Below are positions 19,132-29,563 of a stretch of 64,000 nt of DNA, piece after piece. The translations under genes were made by a program, and so were the position numbers. Under the pieces are notes generated by a model, which worked only from the letters and a program-made list of their open reading frames with translations, had not been told where the DNA came from and ran no database searches. Source of the stretch: Rhodoluna limnophila (lineage in GTDB: Bacteria; Actinomycetota; Actinomycetes; Actinomycetales; Microbacteriaceae); contig NZ_CP040509.1 of the NCBI RefSeq assembly GCF_005845365.1, forward strand, positions 1 through 64,000. The letters are read 5' to 3'. Numbering within the stretch: position 1 is the first letter of the stretch; each line of letters begins with the position of its first letter.

Positions 19132-21099
19132 CTATTGGGTTACTAAACACTCCACGTACAGGGTAATTGCTGATCCCTGCGGTGCTACACCTGCCGGAAT
19201 CGACTGGCCAATAACCGTGGTGCCCTTAGTTCCGGTGCACGGTTCCATGGTTCCGATAGTTGATGGAAGCGCTACGTCTGGGGCAGACATCGCCGAGCGA
19301 GCCTCAGCGATTCCTAGACCGGTTACATCAGGAACCATTACCTTGCCATCAGAGACGATGAGGTTCACGATGGTGCCCTCAGGTACCTGACTGTTCAGCG
19401 CCGGGTCTGACTCAATGACAATCCCGGCCGGAACCGTGGCGCTGTGAGCCTGAGTGATTGAACCTAATTCGAGCTTTACCGCTGCCAGTGCAGCCGCTGC
19501 CTCAGCCTCGGTCATTGTGGCCAAGGCCGGAACCTTGACTGTGTTTTTACCGCTCGAGACGTAGACCGTGATTACGGTGTTTGCTGGCACGTTGGTACCC
19601 GCAGGTGGATCGGTGCGGATAATTGTGTCAACCGGAACAGTGTCACTGGTTTCAGACATCTTGGTGACAATCAAACCCTGGTCGGTAAGGGTTGAATAGC
19701 CCACGTCGTAGGTCAGGTTGCTAACATCGGCAACCTTGGTGCCAACATCGGTAGGAATTGGAACTGGCGTTGAACTGATTGAGAAAAGCCAAATCAGCAA
19801 ACCAATCAAAACCACACCGACTCCAGAGCTGATACCCCAAAGCATTCCGTTTGAAGGGCGCTTTACCTCAGCAAATAGCGGTGCCGGAGTTGAGCCGGTG
19901 TTGGCCGGAATTGTGACTCCCAGGGTGTCAAACGGGTTGGTCGATGGGCCAGATGCTGATGCCATTGCTGCCACTGGTGCAGGTGCCGGAGCAGCTACTC
20001 GTTCAGGCTCAGGAGCGGTCGGCATGACGGCTGTTTTGTCTGAGGCAAACTCACCCAGCAAGGCTTCAAAATCGTCGTCGGCGTATGAGTTTTCTAGCAC
20101 CGATGCCTCTGCGGTGCCAGGTACTTCGGCAGCGATGACCTCTGGCTCAGGTGCTACCTCAGGCTCGACAACCGGCTCTTCAGCAATCGGTGTTTCTGGG
20201 GCAGCGATTACTGGAGCAGCAATGGTTGCTGGCGAACCGTTGGCTGCTGCCAAGACGTTCTCGCGGAATTCCTCAGCACTCTGAAAGCGCTCTTCGCGGT
20301 CTTTTGCTAGGGCACGAATGACAACCTGGTCCATTTCTGGAGTGACGCTTGGATCAAACTGCGATGGCGGAATTACTGCCTCTGAAACGTGCTGGTAGGC
20401 AACGGAAACAGCGGTCTCACCCTTGAATGGAGGGCGACCACAGAGCATTTCGTAAAGCAAAACACCGGTTGAGTAAAGGTCTGTTCTGGCGTCTACGGTC
20501 TCACCCTTGGCTTGCTCTGGTGAGAAGTACTGAGCAGTGCCCACGATGCCGCTGGTGTGCGCCATGGTTGCCGATGAGTCAGAGACGGCACGGGCAATAC
20601 CGAAGTCCATGACCTTGACCTGGCCGGCCTCGTTGAGCATGATGTTGGCCGACTTGATGTCACGGTGAACCACACCGGCGCGGTGTGAGAACTCGAGAGC
20701 GGTAAGTACGCCCGAAGCAATGTCCAGGGTTTCTTGAAGAGTTAGACGGCGTTCGTGCAGAAGATCGCGAAGCAGCTGGCCCTTTACGTACTCCATGATG
20801 ATGAACGGAAACTTGTGTGGGTTGCCGTTGATGTCGGTGGTTTCTTCTTCACCGGCATCGTAAACACGAACGATGGTTGGGTGCGCCATACGAGCCGAAG
20901 CCTGAGCCTCTTGGCGGAAGCGTGCCTCGAAAGATGGGTCGTTGGCCAAATCAGACTTGAGCAACTTGATTGCAACGGTGCGGCCTAGTCGGGTGTCAAC
21001 ACCCTCATAGACATCTGCCATGCCACCGCGACCAATGAGGTGTCCTACCTCGTATCGGCCTGCGATAACCCGCTGGTGCTCAGTCAATTCGTGCTCCAC
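19132..21099 (-). CDS. pknB: Serine/threonine protein kinase PknB with PASTA repeats
   Basis: A 655-residue membrane kinase. The Hanks-type domain (about 14-275) has the glycine loop IGRGGMADVYEG, catalytic HRDIKSANIML and DFG. A Pro/Ala-rich linker leads to one membrane helix (WGISSGVGVVLIGLLIWLF), then three extracellular PASTA repeats that bind peptidoglycan fragments. PknB regulates growth and wall synthesis. Start codon is uncertain: GTG 21099 has no obvious ribosome site, whereas TTG 21087 has GGAG six bases upstream. It is the last gene of the fhaA-to-pknB operon. Confidence 0.95.
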   Translation of the reverse strand: MEHELTEHQRVIAGRYEVGHLIGRGGMADVYEGVDTRLGRTVAIKLLKSDLANDPSFEARFRQEAQASARMAHPTIVRVYDAGEEETTDINGNPHKFPFIIMEYVKGQLLRDLLHERRLTLQETLDIASGVLTALEFSHRAGVVHRDIKSANIMLNEAGQVKVMDFGIARAVSDSSATMAHTSGIVGTAQYFSPEQAKGETVDARTDLYSTGVLLYEMLCGRPPFKGETAVSVAYQHVSEAVIPPSQFDPSVTPEMDQVVIRALAKDREERFQSAEEFRENVLAAANGSPATIAAPVIAAPETPIAEEPVVEPEVAPEPEVIAAEVPGTAEASVLENSYADDDFEALLGEFASDKTAVMPTAPEPERVAAPAPAPVAAMASASGPSTNPFDTLGVTIPANTGSTPAPLFAEVKRPSNGMLWGISSGVGVVLIGLLIWLFSISSTPVPIPTDVGTKVADVSNLTYDVGYSTLTDQGLIVTKMSETSDTVPVDTIIRTDPPAGTNVPANTVITVYVSSGKNTVKVPALATMTEAEAAAALAAVKLELGSITQAHSATVPAGIVIESDPALNSQVPEGTIVNLIVSDGKVMVPDVTGLGIAEARSAMSAPDVALPSTIGTMEPCTGTKGTTVIGQSIPAGVAPQGSAITLYVECLVTQ

Positions 21100-21149
21100 T
21101 CGTTGATAAAAAACATTTTCAGTCTAATGATTTGTGCTGCTATTTCGGG

Positions 21150-22529
21150 CTATTCGACCGGTGCACTTGGCGACTCAGTTGGTGCCGGAGTGCTGGTCGA
21201 AGGGCTTGGGCTTGGGCTAGGTGTGCCGGCCACGTAATAGGTAATTTCGATAGCCGAGCCTACCTTTAGCGTTCCGAGCGGAGTGCCCGCATATACGGTC
21301 ATCACGCGCGGGTCATCCTCGGCAACAACCTCACCGGCCACCGCATTTACAACCAGACCCATTAGGCCCAGTGATGCAGCAACATCGGTGACTTTTTTAC
21401 CTTGGATGTCGGACAGCAGAACCACAACTTCTTGGTTAGCCGAAGATGTTGGGCTTGGGGTAGCAGTGCCCGAATTGCTTGGGTTATCGGTTGGCGTTGG
21501 GCTTGGCGTAATGCCCGGCTGCAGTGAGGTAACCACAATTGCCACAACCACAGAAATCGCAGTCAGGGCTAATACACCGATGAGCGCAAACCAAGGCCAA
21601 ACCACCGGCGGCTTTTGGTTAGGTGCAGTTGTGGTCGGCAGTTCAAGAACAGCGGTGCTGTCGTTGATCACCGGCTGGTTGATCAGTTGTGTGGCCGCCG
21701 AATTTCTCGGGGCATTCGACATCATTGACTCAGCACGCTTGGCCAAAGCCAATGCAGACTCTGGCCTCTGGTTTGCCTTTTTAGCCAGGCAGGACATAAC
21801 CAAATTAGCTACCCGAGGGTCAATCCCTTCAGGCAACGGTGGCGGAGTCTGGTTGATCTGCGCCATGGCAATTTGCATCTGCGAGTCACCGGTGAAAGGT
21901 CGCTTGCCGGCCAAAGCCTCGTATGCCACGATGCCCAGTGAGTAGATGTCGGTAGACGGGGTAGCCGGTTTTCCGGTTGCCTGCTCGGGCGCAAGGTACT
22001 GAACGGTTCCCATCACCTGTCCGGTGGCGGTTAGACCAACCTGGTCGGCTACGCGAGCAATACCAAAGTCGGTAATTTTGACTTCACCGTCGGGGGTAAT
22101 CAGCAGGTTTCCTGGCTTTACATCGCGGTGCACCAAACCAGCCTCATGGGCTTCAAATAGGGCACGGCCAGTCTGCGAGATGATGTCTAGAACCTGTTCG
22201 GCAGGCAAGGTTTTTTGCGTTTCTAGAATCTTGGCCAGCGAATCTCCCGGAACAAGTTCCATAACCAGATAGGCAGAGCCTGAGTCTTCTCCGTAGTCAT
22301 AAACATCGGCAATGCCTGGGTGGTTAACCATGGCTGCATGGCGGGCTTCGGTGCGGAAGCGCTCCAAGAACCCGGGGTCACCCATGAACTCTTGCTTCAA
22401 AATCTTGATTGCCACATCACGAAGAATTACCTCGTCGTGCGCCTGCCAAACCTCACCCATTCCGCCGATTGCGATTCGACTGATGAGTTTGTATCGGCCA
22501 CCGTAAAGCTGACCTGCTTCTGGAATCAT
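21150..22529 (-). CDS. pknA: Serine/threonine protein kinase PknA-like with one PASTA-like domain
   Basis: A 459-residue kinase. The catalytic domain (about 10-275) has [23 protein letters not shown] and DFG. A membrane helix at about 312-335 is followed by a Pro/Thr/Ser linker, one PASTA-like unit ([20 protein letters not shown] onward) and a Pro/Ser tail. Position between pbpA and pknB matches PknA. The start ATG overlaps the pbpA stop (ATGA). An extracellular PASTA-like unit is not part of mycobacterial PknA. Confidence 0.93.
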   Translation of the reverse strand: MIPEAGQLYGGRYKLISRIAIGGMGEVWQAHDEVILRDVAIKILKQEFMGDPGFLERFRTEARHAAMVNHPGIADVYDYGEDSGSAYLVMELVPGDSLAKILETQKTLPAEQVLDIISQTGRALFEAHEAGLVHRDVKPGNLLITPDGEVKITDFGIARVADQVGLTATGQVMGTVQYLAPEQATGKPATPSTDIYSLGIVAYEALAGKRPFTGDSQMQIAMAQINQTPPPLPEGIDPRVANLVMSCLAKKANQRPESALALAKRAESMMSNAPRNSAATQLINQPVINDSTAVLELPTTTAPNQKPPVVWPWFALIGVLALTAISVVVAIVVTSLQPGITPSPTPTDNPSNSGTATPSPTSSANQEVVVLLSDIQGKKVTDVAASLGLMGLVVNAVAGEVVAEDDPRVMTVYAGTPLGTLKVGSAIEITYYVAGTPSPSPSPSTSTPAPTESPSAPVE

Positions 22530-23974
22530 TTCTTCAACACCGCCTGCATCACTTTTTTAGCCACCGGTGCAGCCAAAGAGTTTCCTCTTCCTGACTGACC
22601 GAGCCCCCCGCCGTCAGCGATTACAACGGCAACAGCAACCTGTGGGTTGTTGGCCGGTGCAAACCCTGTGAACCAAAGTGTGTATGGCTGGTCCGTGCCA
22701 TTTTGGGCGGTACCGGTTTTACCCGCTACCTCGACTCCGCTAATTCTGGCGTTCCCCGAAACACCATTAGAAACGGCGCCAACCATCATCTCAGTCATCG
22801 ATTTGGCCGTCGTGGCAGACATCGGTTGCGAGAAGACGCTTGGGCTTGGTTGGTGCAAAACCGAAAGGTTTGCGGTCAATACGTTTTCAATCAGGTTTGG
22901 CTGCATCAGTACGCCCTTGTTGGCGATTGCGGCACTAACCATGGCCATCTGCAGTGGGGTTACTCGAACATCAAACTGGCCGAAAGCTGAAAGTCCGGTT
23001 TGGGCATCGTCCATACCGCTCGGATAAACGCTGGCCACCGAGGTCATCGGAAACTCGATGTTTTTACTAAAGCCAAAGAGGCCAGCCTGCGAGCTAATCC
23101 GGTTTTGCTTCAGCGCAATTCCCAGCTGGGCAAAAGGTACGTTGCACGAAAGTCGCAGGGCATCAGCAATGCTTACGGTAGCCGCGCCACCACATTTACC
23201 CTCGCCTGAGTTCATCACAACGGTGCTGGTACCCGGCAGCGTGTACTTGCTTGGGTTCGGAAAAGTGCTGTCGGCGGTGTATTCGCCGCTCTCTAGAGCT
23301 GCGGCGGCAACTACCAATTTGAAGACTGACCCGGGTGCGTAGAGCTCGCTGTAAGCACGATTGAGCAGCGGACCGTCTTCATCCTCGATCAAAGCCTTGT
23401 AGTTGGCGTTCGAGGTAGCGCCATCGTGAACCGCCAACTCATTTGCATCAAACCCTGGCTTTGAGACCATCGCCAAAATGTTTCCGGTGGTTGGGTTGAT
23501 GGCAACGACCGCACCCTTTTTGTCGCCCAAGGCATCCCAGGCGGCCTTTTGAACATCTGGGTCAATCGTCAACTCAACAGACGCACCGGCAACCGGAGTG
23601 CCAGAGAGCAGTGCATTTATTTGTTCAAAGAACTGCGATGAATTTTGCCCGGTGAGGTAGCTGTTGGTTGCCGATTCGAGTCCGGTTGCACCTTGGTACA
23701 GGCTGAAGAATCCGGTGACCGAAGAGTACATTTCATCGGAGTAGACCCGGTTGTAGCGGTAGACATCATCAACCGGGATAGATTCGGCAATCGGCTTGCC
23801 GTCAACCAAAATCGATCCACGCTGGGTTTTGTAGCTGTCGTAAATTGAGCGCACATTTCGTTGGTCGGTGGCCAAGTCATCCGCTGAAATTACCTGAATT
23901 CCGGTGCTCGAAATGAAGAGGCTCAGGAACATGACAAAGATGACCAGGCTCACACGCTTAAGTTCGCGGTTCAT
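22526..23974 (-). CDS. pbpA: Penicillin-binding protein PbpA (class B transpeptidase)
   Basis: A 482-residue class B PBP with an N-terminal anchor helix (about 8-30). The transpeptidase motifs are SxxK with Ser216 and Lys219 (GSVFK), SxN at Ser276 (SCN), and KTG at 419-421. It cross-links septal or lateral peptidoglycan, probably with the adjacent FtsW/RodA-type glycosyltransferase. It overlaps both neighbours by 4 bases (ATGA), showing tight coupling in the cluster. Confidence 0.95.
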   Translation of the reverse strand: MNRELKRVSLVIFVMFLSLFISSTGIQVISADDLATDQRNVRSIYDSYKTQRGSILVDGKPIAESIPVDDVYRYNRVYSDEMYSSVTGFFSLYQGATGLESATNSYLTGQNSSQFFEQINALLSGTPVAGASVELTIDPDVQKAAWDALGDKKGAVVAINPTTGNILAMVSKPGFDANELAVHDGATSNANYKALIEDEDGPLLNRAYSELYAPGSVFKLVVAAAALESGEYTADSTFPNPSKYTLPGTSTVVMNSGEGKCGGAATVSIADALRLSCNVPFAQLGIALKQNRISSQAGLFGFSKNIEFPMTSVASVYPSGMDDAQTGLSAFGQFDVRVTPLQMAMVSAAIANKGVLMQPNLIENVLTANLSVLHQPSPSVFSQPMSATTAKSMTEMMVGAVSNGVSGNARISGVEVAGKTGTAQNGTDQPYTLWFTGFAPANNPQVAVAVVIADGGGLGQSGRGNSLAAPVAKKVMQAVLKK

Positions 23975-25344
23975 GCGGTCACCGACTTATTTCCGCTGTC
24001 CACAGTGTCAGAGATCCTCAGCAGCAATCCAACGATGATCCAGTTTGCCAACAGCGATGAACCGCCGGCCGCCAGCAACGGAGTGGTCAAGCCAGTTAGC
24101 GGCACCACTCGGGTAACGCCACCAATAACGATGAAGCACTGGAGTGCGATTACAAACGCCAATCCCGTGGCCAGCAGTTTGGAGAAGTCATCTGGGTGGT
24201 TGAAGCCGATGCGAATGCCGCGTGAAACGAGCAGTAGGTAGAGCGCAAACACGGCAAACAAGCCGATCAAGCCGATCTCTTCGCCGAGTGCGGCGATGAT
24301 GAAGTCGCTCTCAGCCAGCGGGACCAGCTGAGGTAGTCCGCCCCCGAGTCCGGTGCCGAGCAGTCCGCCGTGGGCTAGGCCAAAGATGCCCTGCGCAAGC
24401 TGGTAGCTACCGCCGGCGGCATCGTAGTTAGAAGCCAAGAACGGGTTGAGCCAAGAGTCAACGCGGCCCGAAACGTATTCCATCATTCGGCCCGCAACCA
24501 ATGCACCGGTTAGGAACATTGTGATGCCGGCGATTACGTAGATGGCCCGACCGGTTGCGGTGTAAACCAGCACGATGAAAATACCGAAGTAAAGCAGTGA
24601 GGTTCCGAGGTCGCGCTGCAGGATGAGCACCAAAAGGCTGGCACCCCAAATTACAAGAATTGGACCAAGTTCGCGGGCGCGAGGAATGCGCACACCGAGG
24701 ACTTTTCGGCCAACGATGGCAAGTGATTCGCGGCGAGTAACTAGGTATCCGGCAAAGAAAACCGTCAGGGCAATCTTGGCCAACTCACCTGGCTGAAAGG
24801 TTAGGTCGCCGATGGCAATCCACAACTGGGCTCCGTTGATGTTGCGGCCTAGGCCAGGAATCATCGGTGAAATCAGCAAACCAACGCCAACGATCATCGA
24901 GACGTAAACGTAGCGACGCAAGAACAAATGGCTCGGCACAAAAATGATGACCGCAGCCGCAAAAGCCATGGCAACCACTGTCCAAACAACCTGCTTTTCG
25001 GCAAAGAGTTCGGTGCCACCGTTGGCTATGGTCGCGAGGTCCAGTCGATAAATCATCGATAGTCCGAGGCCATTGAGAACCACCGCGATTGGCAAGATCA
25101 TCGGGTCTGCCTCGCTGGCGCGGCGGCGCAAAATGATGTGAATTACCAGGGCAAAGAATGCCGGTGGCAGTAGGTACAAGAAGATCTCGGGGGTCAGCAC
25201 CTTGAGAAGTGACAGCTGAATTTGTGACAACTCAAATGCGTTTAGGCCCACGGCAAAGGCAAGCAAAAATGCCTCGATGTTGCGATTACGAGGAACCACA
25301 CGCACGATTTTTGGCAGCGCTTCAGCGGCGTTCAATTTACTCAT
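23971..25344 (-). CDS. ftsW: FtsW/RodA/SpoVE family glycosyltransferase
   Basis: A SEDS-family membrane protein of 457 residues with about ten helices. Family motifs include WIAIGDLTFQPGELAKIAL, the ALGEEIGLIG region and the C-terminal GGSSLLANWIIVGLLLRIS. SEDS proteins polymerise glycan strands with a cognate class B PBP, here PbpA. I placed the start at ATG 25344 (MSKLNAAEAL), which overlaps the pstP stop by 8 bases; the longer upstream frame lies inside pstP. In this cluster the gene is often called rodA. Confidence 0.94.
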   Translation of the reverse strand: MSKLNAAEALPKIVRVVPRNRNIEAFLLAFAVGLNAFELSQIQLSLLKVLTPEIFLYLLPPAFFALVIHIILRRRASEADPMILPIAVVLNGLGLSMIYRLDLATIANGGTELFAEKQVVWTVVAMAFAAAVIIFVPSHLFLRRYVYVSMIVGVGLLISPMIPGLGRNINGAQLWIAIGDLTFQPGELAKIALTVFFAGYLVTRRESLAIVGRKVLGVRIPRARELGPILVIWGASLLVLILQRDLGTSLLYFGIFIVLVYTATGRAIYVIAGITMFLTGALVAGRMMEYVSGRVDSWLNPFLASNYDAAGGSYQLAQGIFGLAHGGLLGTGLGGGLPQLVPLAESDFIIAALGEEIGLIGLFAVFALYLLLVSRGIRIGFNHPDDFSKLLATGLAFVIALQCFIVIGGVTRVVPLTGLTTPLLAAGGSSLLANWIIVGLLLRISDTVDSGNKSVTA

Positions 25345-26596
25345 TCGGCACCACAGCATCTTGCAGTTGGCGCACCAAACGCATGGCCTCCTGCAGGTTG
25401 TCGGCACTGATCGACTGCTCTAGTCGCTGCTGGTAGTAAATGCTCAGGTCGGTGGCATCGATGTTGGTCTCTTGGTACACCTCAGAGAAAGTCAGGGGCC
25501 CAAGTGCCTCTTTGATGCCTTTGAAAACCGTAACGTGCCCGTTGGAAACACCGATGTAGAAGCGGGTCTGCGTGTACTCATAGGCCTTGACCACCAGGAA
25601 TGCCATTGCAGCCACCAGTGCCACCACGGTCAAAAGCTGGCGAATCTTGCGCCAACGAATCCGGCGGTGAGTTTCGCGCAGAATCTTCTCGAGGTATTCG
25701 TCTGATTCAGGCACGTAGTCGGCTGGGTCTTCAGGTCGGCGCAACAGCTCGGTGATGTTAAGCGGCTTGAGGATTCGCAGAATTCGGCGACCCTTGCGCT
25801 CATCAATCACGACCTCGTTCGAGCTTGAGCCCACAAAAACAGCGCTCGGAACAAAATCAGTTTTGGTCTGCGCGTCAACGATGTCCACAACGACAACGGT
25901 CACGTTGTCTGGCGCACCAAACTCAAGTGCCTCGCCCACCAAAAGGTCGGCTGCTTCTTCAGAGCCAATCTTCGAGAGCAAAATACCGTTCATGATGTCT
26001 TCGGGTACCGGGCCCGAGAGACCATCGGAGCAAAGCAACCAGCGGTCACCCGGCTTGGTCTCGAGAGTTTCAGAATCTACATCCGGGAACTCTTCAACAT
26101 CGCCGAGAACACGCATCAGCACCGATCGGCGCGGGTGAACCAAAGCCTCTTCAGGAGTAATGCGGCCGGTGTCTACCAATCGCTGAACAAAAGTGTGGTC
26201 GGTAGTTACCTGGGTGACTTTGCCGTCACGCGCTAGATAGATTCTTGAGTCACCGATGTGCCCGATGGTCACCTTGTTGCCAGTAATCAGCATGCCGCTG
26301 AAGGTTGTGCCCATTCCGGCAAGCTCTGGGTGGGCCTGCGCGGTTTCGCCGAGTACACCGTTGGCTTCCCAAATCACGTCGATGAGCGCTTTGGTTGCTT
26401 CCTCTGGCGAGGCATAGACGGTATCGATTTTTGCGATTCGCTGCGCACACAGGGCTGAGGCAATGTCTCCGCCGGCGTGGCCGCCCATGCCGTCGGCTAC
26501 GAAGAATAGGTTGTAGCCGGCATAGCCAGAGTCTTGATTGCTAGAGCGCACCCGACCAATGTCAGATGACGCAAAACTCAAGGGCTTGATCGACAT
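25337..26596 (-). CDS. pstP: PP2C-type serine/threonine phosphatase PstP
   Basis: A 419-residue phosphatase that reverses PknA/PknB phosphorylation. The PP2C catalytic domain occupies about 1-235, with metal-binding and family motifs VADGMGGHAGG, GHIGDSRIYL and GAPDNVTVVVVD. A charged juxtamembrane region leads to one membrane helix (about 317-338) and a short extracellular domain. It lies between fhaB and ftsW in the conserved order. Confidence 0.95.
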   Translation of the reverse strand: MSIKPLSFASSDIGRVRSSNQDSGYAGYNLFFVADGMGGHAGGDIASALCAQRIAKIDTVYASPEEATKALIDVIWEANGVLGETAQAHPELAGMGTTFSGMLITGNKVTIGHIGDSRIYLARDGKVTQVTTDHTFVQRLVDTGRITPEEALVHPRRSVLMRVLGDVEEFPDVDSETLETKPGDRWLLCSDGLSGPVPEDIMNGILLSKIGSEEAADLLVGEALEFGAPDNVTVVVVDIVDAQTKTDFVPSAVFVGSSSNEVVIDERKGRRILRILKPLNITELLRRPEDPADYVPESDEYLEKILRETHRRIRWRKIRQLLTVVALVAAMAFLVVKAYEYTQTRFYIGVSNGHVTVFKGIKEALGPLTFSEVYQETNIDATDLSIYYQQRLEQSISADNLQEAMRLVRQLQDAVVPNE

Positions 26597-26608
26597 TATT
26601 TATTTGAC

Positions 26609-27112
26609 CTAGGCTCGCAGCTCAAAAACGGTCTTGCCAACTCGAACCGGAGTGTTCAACTTGACCACCGCAGGGGTGCCGACTCGGCCGCCATCTAGGT
26701 AGGTTCCGTTGGTCGAATTTAGGTCCTGAATCAGCCAATCGTTGTTGATCAGCACCAACTTTGCGTGGTTGGTGGATGCGTATTCGTCGTCGACCACAAG
26801 GTCTGAGCTTTCGGCGCGACCGATGGTTAGTTCTCGGCGGTCAAGGTTGATTACCTGGCCGGTGCGGTCGCCATCGATAATCACCAGCTTGGTGGCATTG
26901 CTGCCGGATGACTCGGTTACCAGCGATTTTCCGGCTGGAGCAGCCGGTGCAACCGGTGAAGAAATTACCTGGGGTGCGTTGGCTTCGGCAACGCGGCTAA
27001 CCACTTTTTGACCAAAGAGGTCAGCACGAATTACAGAAATAATGCTGAAGACAAAAATCCAGAGAACCGCTAAAAATCCGGCTCTGACGATAAAGAGAGC
27101 TAACTCACTCAC
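26609..27112 (-). CDS. fhaB: FHA domain protein FhaB
   Basis: A 167-residue protein with an N-terminal membrane helix (about 5-28) and a C-terminal FHA domain (about 75-165) with the phosphothreonine-binding elements IGRAESSDLVV and LNSTNGTYLDG. FhaB/FipA links Ser/Thr kinase signalling to the division machinery. The start is GTG at 27112, overlapping the fhaA stop by 8 bases. Confidence 0.94.
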   Translation of the reverse strand: MSELALFIVRAGFLAVLWIFVFSIISVIRADLFGQKVVSRVAEANAPQVISSPVAPAAPAGKSLVTESSGSNATKLVIIDGDRTGQVINLDRRELTIGRAESSDLVVDDEYASTNHAKLVLINNDWLIQDLNSTNGTYLDGGRVGTPAVVKLNTPVRVGKTVFELRA

Positions 27113-27797
27113 TTGGCACCTGACTCTCGGTCACAGTTTTAGCGATGATTCGAAACACGTAGTCATTGCGACCGGCTGAAATTACGGTGTCGGCGTTGAT
27201 GCCAACCTCGGTAATTGGGCGGCCGCCAACTCGGGTTCCGTTGGTGCTGTTCAGGTCTTTTACAGCAGCGTTTTTGCCATTCCAAACAATCGCAAAGTGC
27301 TTACGGCTCAAACCGGTGTCATCAATTTGAATGTCGGCCGAGGCATCGCGGCCAATTGAGGTTTCACCCTCGCGCAGCAAAAAGCGCTTGCCGGCAACAT
27401 CCAGGGTAGGCATCCATTCGACCTGGTGCTTTTGAGTGTTCGAGCGGACTAGTACCTGACCCAGGTTCAAGCTGCCATCTTCGATAAGACGAATTCCGAG
27501 GGTCGCTCCAAATTGAAAACCCTGTTTGTTGGCGTGCTTGGTGGCGGCCTCGGTTAGCTCTTCGATCAGAGATTCACCGAGAGTAGCCATGCGCTTGAAA
27601 TCGGGGGTTGAGAGGCTAACCGTGAAGGTGTTTGGGGCCAGAATGCGGTCGCGGCTGAGAATGCTGGCCTTGGCATCCATCTCGGCACGGATGTGCCCTG
27701 AGATCTCCACAGGCTGGAGCTCAGACTTAAAGGTCTTCGTGAACGCGCCATTGACGACCCGTTCCAAACCCTTTTCAAAGTTCTCTAAAAAGCCCAC
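27105..27797 (-). CDS. fhaA: FhaA (DUF3662 plus FHA domain)
   Basis: A 230-residue protein with an N-terminal DUF3662 domain (FLENFEKGLERVVNGAF at the start) and a C-terminal FHA domain with IGRDASADIQI, LSRKHFAI and LNSTNGTRVGG. FhaA is a kinase substrate and adaptor, tied to MviN and wall synthesis in mycobacteria. I chose GTG 27797, which has AGGA just upstream and gives the usual family N-terminus. The frame extends to 27839, but those residues do not match the family. It is the first gene of the seven-gene operon. Confidence 0.93.
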   Translation of the reverse strand: MGFLENFEKGLERVVNGAFTKTFKSELQPVEISGHIRAEMDAKASILSRDRILAPNTFTVSLSTPDFKRMATLGESLIEELTEAATKHANKQGFQFGATLGIRLIEDGSLNLGQVLVRSNTQKHQVEWMPTLDVAGKRFLLREGETSIGRDASADIQIDDTGLSRKHFAIVWNGKNAAVKDLNSTNGTRVGGRPITEVGINADTVISAGRNDYVFRIIAKTVTESQVPSE

Positions 27798-27938
27798 GTC
27801 ATCCTTATCGTCGTTGAACAAGTTTACCTTCCGGCACACCTGAGAGGTTGCTGATAAAACACCCCCAGCATCCTGAGTTTTGCCACCTCGAGTTTGAGAT
27901 TTTTCTAGATTGAAAAGGTCCCCACGAAAGGAAAGAAC

Positions 27939-28511
27939 ATGAAGCTTAAAACCAAGCGTTCAGCGATTGCAGTCATCGGTGCCACCAGCATCCTGGCCTT
28001 TGCAGTAGCCACCCCATCTTTTGCACACGATCGAGTTTCTGGTAGCTCTACCGAGACCTCAAGCACCACTGAGGTTGAGGCAGTAAAGGCAAGCGTCACT
28101 GCAACCATTACCGCCGTTCCAACAACCGTCACCTCGGCAAAGGCTGCGGCACACGGCACCCAGTTCATCGTTTATAAATTGGCAGATGACGCCACAGCAG
28201 TCCCGGCAACCCAGCCAACCGTTGGTGGCAAGCGCATCCATGTGAAGTCTGGCACCCTGGCCGACGGCACATTGACCGGCGTTCTTGAGCTAAAGGGTGG
28301 CCTGGCTGCAACCACCACTAACTACGCGATTTACACCGCCGATGGCGCAACTGCAATTTTTGCAACCGTCACGGTAGATGCCACCGGCACCGTTGCCACG
28401 GCAACCACCTCGGCTGATGTCACTGCGGCCTACACCGCACCGACCGCCAAGGCCAAGTCCTCTGACGGCGTCAAAAAGGGAAAGCACGGCAAGAAACACG
28501 GACACCGCTAA
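27939..28511 (+). CDS. Secreted protein, Thr/Ala-rich with His/Lys-rich tail
   Basis: This 190-residue product has a clear signal peptide (basic start, hydrophobic core, likely cleavage after PSFA). The mature part is rich in Thr, Ala and Val, with alternating patterns suggesting beta strands, and ends in a basic KKGKHGKKHGHR tail. The ribosome site GAAAGGA is good. No family recognised. A metal- or polyanion-binding tail is inference. It is divergent from fhaA and is closed by a strong terminator, so it is probably monocistronic. Confidence 0.75.
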   Translation: MKLKTKRSAIAVIGATSILAFAVATPSFAHDRVSGSSTETSSTTEVEAVKASVTATITAVPTTVTSAKAAAHGTQFIVYKLADDATAVPATQPTVGGKRIHVKSGTLADGTLTGVLELKGGLAATTTNYAIYTADGATAIFATVTVDATGTVATATTSADVTAAYTAPTAKAKSSDGVKKGKHGKKHGHR

Positions 28512-28546
28512 ACCTCCTGTTAGCAGTAATTCCTCTCTCTAGTAAA

Positions 28547-28580
28547 TAGAAAACCCCGGGGTTGAGCCCGGGGTTTTCTA
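28547..28580. terminator. Bidirectional terminator after the secreted protein gene
   Basis: AGAAAACCCCGGG pairs with CCCGGGGTTTTCT across the loop GTTGAG. The A-rich/T-rich flanks make it usable from both strands, serving the secreted gene and the convergent trhO. Confidence 0.92.
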
Positions 28581-28611
28581 TTTAAGTTTTGGATCAGCTT
28601 GCCGCTTGCGA

Positions 28612-29523
28612 CTAGCCAACTTCTTGGGCGTGACGCTTGCCGCGAGTGTGGCTGGCCTTGTGCTCTGAATGCTTTGGGTCTGCATAGCAAGAGTCGCAAA
28701 GCAGAATCAAGTCTTTGCAGCCAACGTGAGAGCAGTTGCGGAAAGCGTTGGTTGCACCACCGCAACCCTCGCACTCACCGATGACCTTGGCTTCGTCAGA
28801 GAAGTCTTGAACCATTCGGTCGTCGAAGATGTAAAGCGAGCCTTCCCAAAGACCCTGGTCCTTGAACTTCTCGCCGTAGCGAACGATGCCACCATCGATT
28901 TGGTAGACCTCTTTGAAACCGCGGTTGATCATCACGGCTGAAAGAATTTCGCAGCGAATTCCACCGGTGCAGTAGGTGACGATTGGCTTGTCTTTTAGGT
29001 GGTCGTACTTTCCAGACTCAAGTTCTGCAACAAAGTCGTGTGAGGTCTGAACGTCTGGAACGATAGCGTTTTTGAATTTGCCGATTCGGGCTTCGAATGC
29101 GTTGCGGCCATCGAAGAAAATCACGTCATCGCCGCGCTCTTCAACCAGCTGGTTTACCTGGGCTGGCTTTAGGTGCTTGCCGCCATTGGTGATGCCAGAT
29201 TTTTCTACAGTGATTTCATCCGGGGTGGTGAACGCCACTAGCTCGCTGCGGTTCTTGACCGACAGGCGAGGAAAGTCGTTTCCGGTTCCGTCTGACCACT
29301 TGAAATCGATCTTGCCGAAGCCCGGGTACTCGCGTGTTTGACGAACGTACTTCTTGAGCGCCATCATGTCGCCGCCAAGGGTGCCGTTGATGCCGTGCTT
29401 TGAGACGATGATGCGACCCTTGAGTCCAAGTGACTCGCAGAGGGTCTTTTGCCAAAGCTTTAGAGCAACAGGGTCGGCAACCGGCGCAAAGCCGTAATAC
29501 AAGATGATTTTTTGTAGGTCCAC
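28612..29523 (-). CDS. trhO: tRNA uridine(34) hydroxylase TrhO (rhodanese family)
   Basis: A 303-residue YceA/TrhO protein. TrhO makes 5-hydroxyuridine at the wobble position of tRNA. The N-terminal acylphosphatase-like domain contains [11 protein letters not shown], and the rhodanese domain (about 115-215) has the catalytic Cys185 in YCTGGIRCE. The C-terminus carries a cysteine-rich zinc-type segment (CEGCGG, CSHVGC, CDSC). Length is usual for the long form of the family. Confidence 0.93.
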   Translation of the reverse strand: MDLQKIILYYGFAPVADPVALKLWQKTLCESLGLKGRIIVSKHGINGTLGGDMMALKKYVRQTREYPGFGKIDFKWSDGTGNDFPRLSVKNRSELVAFTTPDEITVEKSGITNGGKHLKPAQVNQLVEERGDDVIFFDGRNAFEARIGKFKNAIVPDVQTSHDFVAELESGKYDHLKDKPIVTYCTGGIRCEILSAVMINRGFKEVYQIDGGIVRYGEKFKDQGLWEGSLYIFDDRMVQDFSDEAKVIGECEGCGGATNAFRNCSHVGCKDLILLCDSCYADPKHSEHKASHTRGKRHAQEVG

Positions 29524-29563
29524 GCTCCTAATTCTACTCTTCGGGGCGATTTAGGATAAGGGG

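Noticed and set aside
19718-20284. Plus-strand open frame opposite pknB
   Set aside because: Its Ala/Ser/Gly-rich translation is the shadow of the Pro/Ala/Glu-rich linker of PknB, whose family identity is certain.
27798-27839. Upstream start for fhaA
   Set aside because: The added residues do not fit the family N-terminus, and GTG 27797 has a better ribosome site.
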